From Clytia hemisphaerica (taxonomy: Eukaryota; Cnidaria; Hydrozoa; Leptothecata; Clytiidae): 64,000 nucleotides of DNA. The stretch covers positions 1,462,066 through 1,526,065 of the forward strand of contig CACVBU010000603.1 of the NCBI GenBank assembly GCA_902728285.1. Direction: 5' to 3'. A model generated the notes under the pieces. It was not told the origin of the DNA, searched no databases, and was given only the letters and a program-made list of their open reading frames with translations. Below are positions 55,901-64,000 of the stretch, in pieces; position 1 is the stretch's first letter; each line of letters starts with the position of its first letter. The position numbers were made by a program, and so were the translations under genes.

Positions 55901-57417
55901 CCCTGTCAATATTTTTGTCAAATTGTGTCACTTTGTCAAGAAAATGGCTGGTTACTTCAAAGGTCACCTTTTAGTATTCTGCAGATAAACTCGATAATCC
56001 AAATTTAGATCGATGTTTAGAAACTCCCATTTTTCTCATACTTTGCACATTTGTTATGATTTTGCTTTTAGCCAAAGGGATGGTTGGTTTACTCGAAATT
56101 TTGGTGACTTTTTATACGAAACGGCTAACCGGAAAAAGGTGTATTACTACATATATTTACTAAGGTATCGGAACATTTGGTGTCGACGATAAAAAAATAT
56201 TTTGTGCTGTAATATTTTTTGGAACAGATTTTTCCGAGTAAACTTCAGTACCACATCTTTGCTCTTTTTGATTAATAAACAAAAAGTACCTTCGACGATC
56301 ATGGTATCTGCTTTGACGATGAAGTGATCCCCGATCACCGGCTCAACTGCGTGCAACGTCTTAAAAGTCGGCAGCGTCCGCACTTTGATTTGTTTTTCCG
56401 TTGTCACAGCAACATGTTGCTTAGCGTTCGTCTCAACGTTCAGGTTGGAGATATTGGTTCGATTGGCGTCAGGGTTAGCGCTGTCTTTATCCCTCCAAAA
56501 GTTGAAGGGCGGCATGACGATGTTTCCACAGCGGTCCATGAGTGTGATATCAAGTACACAGTGATTGTGGTTCAGTACAGTTCCTTCGAAAGTATTTAAC
56601 AAAAAATGCATTATCATGTTACATTAAAAGAGTATAAAAAGACTCTTCAACTTAAAAAATGTTAAACTAAAAAAAAAACGCGAATGCCTAAATGTCTAAG
56701 GGTGTCAGCAACAAGTTGTAGACCTTTTTAAAAAATACGCCGTATCTAAATTGGAAGATAGTCAAGACATATTACCCGTGCAATTAGAGAGGACAGGTTG
56801 CGATAATCTTTGTTCTTGTGTTGGCACACTTAAGGCCACTAAAGCGACGGTACCGAGACTGGTTCCAACCCAAAGTGATGGACATTGAACTCCACCTGGA
56901 AAAGAAGAAGGAGCTCTATTGTTTTAAAATCATCAGTTTCTAAGACTCAAGAGGTCTTTCACAAAAATATGCAACTTGGAATCCTTATTGAGAATAACGA
57001 CGGAAAACACATTTCAACAAATTTTAAGTCCCCGTCCACAAATTGAAATAAATTGTCTCTGATTACCGTTCTTCCTGGTGTAAGTAGAGCCAAACATGAG
57101 AGCTTGGATGGATCCTGCTGCAGGAGCAACGATGGGTGACAGAGTTTGCCCATCCTCCGTGTCTTTGCCATTCCAACTGCTTGTACTGTGTAAGGAGGTG
57201 CGTTTGCCTAACTTTGAGTGTTCCTCTTTCCTGTCAATCTTGGAGTTCCGGTGATCTCCCTTTCGCCTATCCGTATGGAATTTCTTACGGTCGGAGATGT
57301 CACCGTTAAAAAGATCACGTGATTCGCTGAGGTTTGGGGAGAGCGGGTTGCTTTTGGTTTGATGAAGAGGTGTTTTGACGGCTGCTGGTATGGAGAGCTC
57401 CGTCCACTCGCCTTGCA
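52940..57417 (-). CDS. STXBP5-like: Tomosyn-like protein (STXBP5/LLGL family), C-terminal seven exons
   Basis: Exons on the minus strand: 57067-57417, 56776-56895, 56290-56583, 55058-55169, 54281-54405, 53630-53748, 52940-53077. All have GT/AG sites and matching phases. They encode a Ser/Lys-rich loop, then propeller strands (CPSLWVGTSLGTVALVAL; VAVTTEKQIKVRTLPTFKTL; CISCLNTDGHIKIYSLPSLR) and a C-terminal R-SNARE-like tail (ALIERGEKLSVLEDKTAAM, KKKWYQW then stop). Tomosyn binds syntaxin/SNAP25 through this tail and restrains vesicle fusion; its two WD40 propellers lie N-terminal. Here the N-terminal propeller exons are not in view: the next exon would lie in or beyond the gap at 57442-57701. 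Introns hold at least three MITEs. Confidence 0.85.
53410..53511. mobile_element. 102 bp G-run element in a tomosyn intron
   Basis: The left end GGGGGTGGAGGATATAAC and the right end CACTATATCCTTCACCCCCC are inverted. It is the smallest of the G-run elements in the window. Confidence 0.55.
53815..54214. mobile_element. 400 bp MITE, TACCGTATTACTTCGAA termini
   Basis: The left end TACCGTATTACTTCGAATAA and the right end TTCGAAGTAATACGGTA are inverted. AATAAACGCC words recur near both ends, partly beside G-runs (53889-53900). It lies between tomosyn exons. Confidence 0.75.
55246..56146. mobile_element. 900 bp element with about 95 bp inverted termini
   Basis: The left end begins TAATACACCTTTTTACGG and the right end finishes AAAAAGGTGTATTA; the match continues for about 95 bp through CGTATAAAAAGTCACCAAAA. 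It lies in a tomosyn intron and no ORF is seen. A TA duplication is possible. Confidence 0.75.
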
Positions 57418-57441
57418 CTATGGAAAGAATATACGTACAGG

Positions 57442-57701
57442 NNNNNNNNNNNNNNNNNNNNNNNNNNNNNNNNNNNNNNNNNNNNNNNNNNNNNNNNNNN
57501 NNNNNNNNNNNNNNNNNNNNNNNNNNNNNNNNNNNNNNNNNNNNNNNNNNNNNNNNNNNNNNNNNNNNNNNNNNNNNNNNNNNNNNNNNNNNNNNNNNNN
57601 NNNNNNNNNNNNNNNNNNNNNNNNNNNNNNNNNNNNNNNNNNNNNNNNNNNNNNNNNNNNNNNNNNNNNNNNNNNNNNNNNNNNNNNNNNNNNNNNNNNN
57701 N
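57442..57701. other. Assembly gap (260 N)
   Basis: Unsequenced. It starts 24 bases upstream of a tomosyn exon and ends exactly at the arm of a foldback element. Confidence 1.
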
Positions 57702-57960
57702 GGAGACCTGTTGTATATTTTGGAAAGCTCTCAAAAAATTAGGATTAGAGATATATTGCAAGTATAGGTGATTTCAGTACCTAACTCGAGATATTGAGCT
57801 TCAAAAAGCGCAAAAACTGGACAAAATAGCTGTTTCTGGCTGAAAAACACGGTTTTCAAGGGTTAATATCTCGAGTTAGGTACAGAAATCACCTATACTT
57901 GCAATATATCTCTAATCTTATTTTTTTGAGAGCTTTCCAAAAATATACAACAGGTCTCCG
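57702..57960. mobile_element. Foldback element (second copy, related to 20723-21340)
   Basis: Arms of about 100 bp (57702-57803 and 57863-57960) are near-perfect inverted repeats ending GGAGACCTGTTG / CAACAGGTCTCC. The inner shoulder TACCTAACTCGAGATAT is shared with the foldback inside the piggyBac gene. Confidence 0.75.
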
Positions 57961-58159
57961 TTTTCTCGAGCTAAAATTTTCATTAATTTTTAACCCTATG
58001 ATTTTTGCCTGAGACCGTCATATTTGTCCGAAAATCACACCAAAGTGTCCGAAAAAAAATTGGAAACATAGTAATTTCGATTCCCCTACCCCTTAGCTTT
58101 CCAAAAATGTATAACACGTGCTTCTAACAAAACAGTCAAGCGATTCCAAAAAAACGAAC

Positions 58160-58350
58160 AAAATTCCCCCTACTAATAGAAATTCGATTGTTTCAAGGTA
58201 AAAAATAAACCCAGGTGGCATAATTTGGAGTGCAATCTTTAAATATTGAATTTCCAATTTGGATGAAATGAAATTCGATTTGCGAGTGGGGCTGAAATTC
58301 CAGGGTATTTTCCCATCGGGGACAAAATTTATACAAGATTTTCCAGTAGA
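58160..58350. mobile_element. MITE, ACACCCCTGTCT family (internal part, copy 5)
   Basis: GGAGTGCAATCTTTAAATAT, GAGTGGGGCTGAAATTCCAG and TTTTCCCATCGGGGACAAAA align with the interior of the copy at 25339-25565. The termini are not preserved. Confidence 0.55.
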
Positions 58351-58416
58351 GCTGGACAGGGACACATGGGTTTGGAATACAAACATGATAGAATGTATAA
58401 ATTGTCCTTTTCATAG

Positions 58417-61400
58417 TCAACTGATGACGAAGATAACGAAGCCATTACTCCTCCGGTGTTCTCCGAGGTGAGGAATTTTGAAATTTTTCCAGACTGGATC
58501 TTTCTCCCGTTATTCGAAAACAAATCTCCAAAACTATTGCGCGTACACGCTTTTTTTCATAAGACTGGTGTACTTTGGATGAAGGTCAAGTATTCTTAAG
58601 AAATTGCAAATATTGAGGGTGAAATATTCTTAACGTATTCTTACTTTTTGAGACTTGACTTTAAGGGCTCTGACCATAGTCAGAAAATTGATTTTAGTAT
58701 CTGAACATAAAAGTTATGTTTTAGATTCTTTAACACTTTTAACAAAGAATTGCCTTTATAAATTGCTTTTTAATCAAATCCCTTAAGAGTAATTAAGAGC
58801 TTAATTGCTAAAATGACGTTATGAACTTTAAAAAGACGTTAATAATATGTTGCATCACCTTCTTTTATAAAAAGTGCTAAGTTTTAATGGGTAATTAAAC
58901 TTTTTGCTTCGAACTTTTTTCAAACTATCCGCAAAGAATTGAACTATTTTAAATTTTGCGGAAAATTTTTCTAAAAAGATGTGTCAAAAGTTATGACTGT
59001 TTTTTTAAGCAAAATCCAGATGAAAAATTGATGAAAAACCACTATTTTGAAGATTTCGAGACAAAGAAGCATTTACAAAAATTTTCCGCAAAAATTTTTA
59101 TTGTTCGGTAAAAGATACACCATCTACTGCGAAAATCTTTTCAAAATGTTTTTTCTTCGCCGAAACTAAGCTCTTCAAAGTTGAAATACTCTTCCTCGCA
59201 AAAGTCTTCATTTTCTTCTTCATCAAACTTTTTCAATGCAATTTTTGAATTTTCAGATTCAGGAATAGTTTGTCTAAAATAAAATGTATACATGCCATAG
59301 TCTTGTTGGTTACATCAGTCATAAAACACATTTTAAACACGGCAATTATGAAAAATTCACTATGGTCAGAGCCCTTAAAACAAACGTGAGAATTGATCAA
59401 TTTGAGAGATTGAGACTTTTCAGTTCAGATTGAGAGGTAAAATAAAGAGGTAAAATTATCTCGTGTAAGTTATATGGCATGTCTTCTTTTTCTAAACTTA
59501 GTTAAGATTCTGAGTGTTTTTTTTTGTGTCTTTAACCCTTAAGCAACCCGCAAATAAAGAAAAACAGAAGAGACGCCCTAAAAACACAGCTGAACCCGCA
59601 GCAAGGAAAAAACAAAAAAATGCCGCCAAAATACCAGAGGGAATGAGTAAGTTTTCATTCTAATTTAACACGCGCCCTGGTTTCCGTTTAAAATTTGTAA
59701 TGAATTTCACGACAATTATTTATGTCCTGGACGCCTATAAAGTTTATCATTATATCTATTACATTTATGGCCAATGGCATAGATTTCTCTTGTTTGTACT
59801 GAAATCGTCACTTTTCAACATCAGTTAGCCCTTATATTTATGAAAATTGTTATCGAAGTCTGTGTCTAAAAGGTGTACAGTGTTTTTATTTTTGACCATA
59901 ACTGTCCATACAGTCGACGCTCTCTAATTCGATCTTCAAGGGGAATTGGATTTTCATCGAACGAGGGAGCTTATCGAACAAGGGAGCTTATCGAATAAAG
60001 GAGCGTCGTTTATGAGAGTTTCTTGTTTGACGGGGACTTTAAATTTCATCGAATTAGAGATCGTCAACTGTAGTAAATTTTGAAAGATATTTGTTGATCT
60101 AATATTGAAGTTTCATTCTTGTGAAAATGGTAATTATTTTCCACCAGATTTTTTTTTCTTTTTTCTTTAGCCATTTTCTTGAACGATACCTTTTTATCAT
60201 ATGAAAAATGCTTCGAAAATTATGGTCAAATTTCAAAACACTGCACACCTTTTTGACACATTTTCTTTAATTTCTGTTTTAAAGGCTATAAAACACCACC
60301 AAAGCAACCATGGCAATGTAAACATTGCCCGATTAAATATGCGTTTAAGAACAAATTAAAGGCACACTTGAAAAAGAAACATGCGGGTAAGATCAAAAAC
60401 ATCCTCTAAAACTATTTTTTATCTTTAAAGTTACTTCATGTCATGAGATTAGGATCTCGGATACTTAGTGAACCAATGCGTTTGCTTCTGACGCAATGAA
60501 AGTGAAATCTCGTTCGCCCCTATATCAAACGGCTATAATAAATTTTGATTTTGACTTTTTTACATTTTAAACCTAAATTCTGCTCTTGTTGAATTAAATA
60601 TCGGTTTTGTGTTGTTGTAAAGATATATTCAAGAGTAATAATACCAAATAGAAAAATACATGTTTTTTTTATAAGCATGTGTTTTTTGGGAAACAAGCTC
60701 AGTTATGCTTAGAGATATTTTAGACTCAGGCTCGAAGAATGTTTATCATATGCTTATTTTTCCAAAAAATTCGAATGTCCAATTTTTCCAAAATCTGTCG
60801 TTGCTATACATGAGGATATGGAAATAAGTAATGACACGCAACGACTTCTTTTCCATCTACTTATTCAGAGGAATGTAAAGAGATGGAAAAACAGCTTCTT
60901 GAAAACAATGGAAAAACGGCTCGTCATATACCAGGTCTCTTGCCCTTAAGGGAGTTTATGTCGAGTAAATAGTTTTCTTCTGTTGTCGCTATAAAAAATC
61001 TGCATAATTAGCGTGTTATGACAAAATTCTTTTGTTTCAAGCCTGATTATGCGCAAACTTTTAGGGCTTGTATTTTGGGTACACCTCTCATATACGAAAA
61101 GGTACCTATATCTTCTTGCTCAGAATTTTCTAGCGATGCTACTGATTTAACCGCATCATGACCGCACCATAATATGGAAAGCTAGAGCTCGAGAAAATTA
61201 TAACTTCATCTTGATTTTACTCGACTTCTGAAAGTTTTACAAGAACCAATTTAATATCATTGCGTTAAGAATTTCTTTTGTTATACATTGGTAAAAATAT
61301 TGCTCCTTATTCCTAAAAACTGAGCTAGTAATCGGCAAAAAAGGAAAAACAAATTTTCATTTTTATCGTCAAATCATGTCCGTCACCGTCCGATTTGTAT

Positions 61401-63334
61401 GGCGAGCCGTCTTTTCTGGACTTTCATTTAATGACCTAATCAACGTTTTTATAATAGAATTTTCAATAGAATTGATCGTTGAACTTTGAGTAATCAGAAA
61501 AGCTTTTTTCCATCTCTTTACATTCCTCTGATCTATTAGAAAATTTTTTTTTCACTTACACACCTCAAAAGCAAGCTCAGTAATATGCTTGTAATATGCT
61601 TATTTTTTAGACAAATTCAGGACTCGGTATGCTTATAAACGTTATGCATATAAATAGAAAAACATGTATCATTAAAAATGGAGAATGAAGAAGAAAAAAA
61701 TCAACTTCCGTGAAGAATTAAGCTGTGATCACCATTTTCTCAACAGAAATTATTTGGTCTTAACTCTTAGTATATGTTTTTCACAGTGATAACCCTCTAT
61801 GCAATTAAAAAATGACAATCATAGGACATTTATTTCTACAAGAAGTTGATTTTTTTCTGCTTCTTAATTCTGTTCTTTTAGGATGTTTTCTTTTCTATTT
61901 GATGATATTCCACCCTTCAATATCTTTTCAACAATCACAAAACCACCATTTCATTTGAATTCTATATACATTCAAAAGTTACTGTACAGGCTATTTGTAT
62001 CCGCTGCAGATTATATTGAGACAAATTATACCATGAAACTCCATTTTATTGGTTACGTTAGCCTGGGAATCCAAGCTCATAATCTTAGAAAAAACAAAAA
62101 ATACCTCACCTCACAAAGTTCTAAAATTATAGAGCTTGGTGCAGGTAGATTAGTCTGACACAGAATGTTATAAACAGTCTGTGTGTGAACCCTTGTTGAC
62201 AGACTTTCTGAACTTTGGAAACCCAGGCAAACACACATAATCAACTTACCATAAAAACTCTTTCACAAGCTGTAAAGACTTTCAAAACTACTAAAAACCA
62301 CATCAAAACATCAGCCACATGTATTTAGACTTCCAGTCAACAGCCATTTTGTTTCTAAATGAATCTATGTTTTCATTTTCATTTGTTTTCCTTTTTTCTG
62401 CAGAGTCAGCTTTTTCCATAAATTATGCGCGCGCATCGAAATTATCAAAATGCGCGCGAAAGTACTGCCAAGTAATACGCCGAAAGCTGGCCAATAAGCT
62501 CGAATCTGCATTGCAGGGAAAAATGTCCCTGCAGGCGAGTTACCTGCGCCAAGCGTTAAACAAGCAGCAAAAATATCATAAACTAGACTGTGAAAAAAGT
62601 TTAACGCTTGGATTTCCAGGCTATGGTTACTTATGCAATTTAGGTCACAACAGACTCTGAAAGTCAAACTGTCTTTGGTATACATAGTGGCATATGTTTC
62701 TTTAAGTAACTCAATTCTGCATGGTATTATTCTAACTCTACAGTGAAAAAATGTTTAAGAAGACGAACCCTAAGATCTCATTACTTGATGTTACTAGACC
62801 CCTTTTCATAAATTACGTCACGAGCAACGCTTAGCTCGTTTTCAAAATATTGCTATGGTAATCGAGTCCCAGAGGAGTACGGAGAAGAAACTTACTCTAT
62901 TTATAAAAGTAACATTTGAAGATTCAAAGCAAAGGATTTAATCACCTTGGAAAAGATTTCCAAAAACAAGGCAGTTGCACTCAAAATCTTTTATGAAAAG
63001 GCCTATTATTTAATTGCTGTGTAAAATTATTATTGATCGATGTAATATCGTAATAATTATCCCTTGACCTTGTCTTAATCTTTTTCTCTAAGGTAAATGT
63101 CAAGAAATTGAGGACTTAAAACTACTAACGTGTGAGTTGTGCGAAGCATCCTTCCAGCAGCTCAACAGCCTCATTCGCCATTATGAGGCTGTCCACCAAA
63201 AGGTGACCTATCCGTGTGATAAATGTCACATTGTGGTGGTGGACAAGGGGTCCTTGAAAGTCCACATGAAACTGCACGAAGAACAGGGGGATGAGGTGCC
63301 GAAAGGGTCTCGCAAAAGACCTGTGAAGAAGTAG
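58417..63334 (+). CDS. C2H2 zinc-finger protein, C-terminal four exons
   Basis: Plus-strand exons: 58417-58467 (STDDEDNEAITPPVFSE), 59544-59646 (Lys-rich, QPANKEKQKRRPKN), 60285-60386 and 63093-63334. The sites are GT/AG and phases fit. Three C2H2 fingers follow: C-K-H-C ... HLKKKH (exon 3), C-E-L-C ... HYEAVH and C-D-K-C ... HMKLH (exon 4), then a basic tail ending RPVKK. The acidic patch, basic nuclear signal and fingers suggest a nuclear DNA-binding protein. Upstream exons are not found. It runs opposite to tomosyn. Introns carry a piggyBac-like, a mariner-like, a hAT-like and a TAGCC-type MITE. Confidence 0.75.
58665..59374. mobile_element. piggyBac-like MITE (710 bp, TTAA duplication)
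   Basis: TTAA flanks both sides (58661-58664 and 59375-59378). The 16 bp termini are perfect inverted repeats (GGGCTCTGACCATAGT). No transposase. A fragment of the family is at 8990-9135. Confidence 0.85.
59911..60070. mobile_element. Mariner-type MITE (160 bp, TA duplication)
   Basis: Inverted ends CAGTCGACGCTCTCTAATTC and GAATTAGAGATCGTCAACTG, flanked by TA on both sides. GGGAGCTTATCGAA is repeated inside. Confidence 0.8.
60866..61530. mobile_element. 665 bp MITE, CAGAGGAATGTAAAGAG termini (hAT-like)
   Basis: Inverted ends of about 30 bp, CAGAGGAATGTAAAGAGATG and CATCTCTTTACATTCCTCTG. The CAGAG start is hAT-like. The 8 bp flanks do not match well. Confidence 0.7.
62059..62623. mobile_element. 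565 bp MITE, TAGCCTGGGAAT termini (copy 2)
   Basis: Reverse complement of 48973-49537. The flanks share GGTTAC (GGTTACGT to the left, TGGTTACT to the right), consistent with an aged 8 bp duplication. Confidence 0.85.
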
Positions 63335-64000
63335 AGTGCTGATCTCAACAAAGAAATAGTAACTATTCTGTCCATTTTCATGACTTTTAAGTGAAAGCTT
63401 TTCTTTGCACTGTCAAAAACAATGAAAATTAAATGCTTGTTAAAACAAACTATTCACATAATGATGGATGAGCTATAAAATCTATTACCCTTTTAATCTT
63501 ATCTTTATATTTAACGCCAGTTCTCTACAACTTCACTGACTATGGTCGTGATGAGCTTAATGTGAAGTTACCTGTTTTCTTCATAAAATACATGGCATGC
63601 ATGTTTGTTGAGGGAATAATACATATATAATCAATAACAATCAAACAACAAATGTGCAAAATTTGGTGAAACCGTTAAAAGAATAAGATTTTATAGCATT
63701 ATAAAATATGCTTAAAGTATCTTAAACTCTTAAGGAATACTGAATCCTTTAGAGTAGATTAATATATTCTTGTATGGATATGGGATGTAAAAAAAGGAAA
63801 AAATTATTGAGCTCATCATGAATTTGCGCACCCTTGTTTTTTCACTTTGAAAGACCTCACTGAAATCTAGTACAAAGATATCCCAATAAAACATTTTCTC
63901 AAAAACCAAAGTGAAAACGGCTACAAACGTGCTTAGCTACAAAATTAATTTGCGATAAAAGATAAACACAATATTTATTTGAAAACATCATCATCTAATG
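63335..64000. other. 3' flank of the zinc-finger gene
   Basis: AT-rich, presumably 3' UTR and intergenic sequence. No further gene seen. Confidence 0.5.

Noticed and set aside
56324..56599. 91-codon plus-strand frame
   Set aside because: Antisense shadow of a tomosyn exon.

Overview
This is a eukaryotic, animal-type window. It is AT-rich, with short coding exons bounded by GT/AG introns, AATAAA signals and a very high load of decayed transposons. DIRS, LINE, Helentron, piggyBac, mariner and P-like elements, a DUF4806 gene and a tomosyn gene together suggest an early-branching invertebrate, probably a cnidarian. That assignment is an inference with no marker gene behind it. No rRNA, convincing tRNA or CRISPR was seen.

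Layout. 1-5.1 kb: a broken DIRS element, then LINE pieces interrupted by two nested insertions. 5.1-14.9 kb: the most interesting object, a 9.8 kb unit bounded by inverted G-run termini (GGGGGGGGGCGTACGG / CCGTACGCCCCCC). It carries one nine-exon gene whose exon phases fit exactly (1,450 codons). The protein has a C2HC zinc finger, basic and acidic linkers, a core resembling the RNase-H fold of P-element/THAP9-type transposases with a cysteine-rich insert, a SAP-like stretch, an NHL-type propeller and a helical tail. Two retained-intron or alternative-acceptor forms would make short proteins without the catalytic core. 15-18.8 kb: mostly non-coding, with one orphan exon and a minisatellite. 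18.8-21.9 kb: a dead piggyBac transposase split by a foldback element. 22.8-26.3 kb: a minus-strand DUF4806 gene with a tandemly triplicated exon. 26.4-32.3 kb: small non-autonomous elements. 32.6-37.7 kb: three minus-strand genes or gene pieces (kinase-like, a frameshifted unknown, SWIM zinc finger). 37.9-46.9 kb: a LINE piece and a nearly full-length but decayed Helentron (Rep, Pif1-type helicase, AP endonuclease, and a 2A-linked protease-like ORF), itself hit by a LINE with a perfect 15 bp target duplication. 47-52 kb: a PHD ORF, two orphan exons and MITEs. 52.9-57.4 kb: the last seven exons of a tomosyn (STXBP5)-like gene on the minus strand, ending at an assembly gap. 58.4-63.3 kb: a plus-strand C2H2 zinc-finger gene whose introns are packed with MITEs.

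How the parts relate. Small G-run elements at 2.1, 6.4, 35.1 and 53.4 kb look like non-autonomous relatives of the 9.8 kb unit, each with its own internal repeat word. The element at 27.4 kb shares termini with the dead piggyBac copy at 18.8 kb. The apparent host genes (DUF4806, kinase-like, tomosyn, zinc finger) have open frames; the transposon ORFs mostly carry stops and frameshifts.
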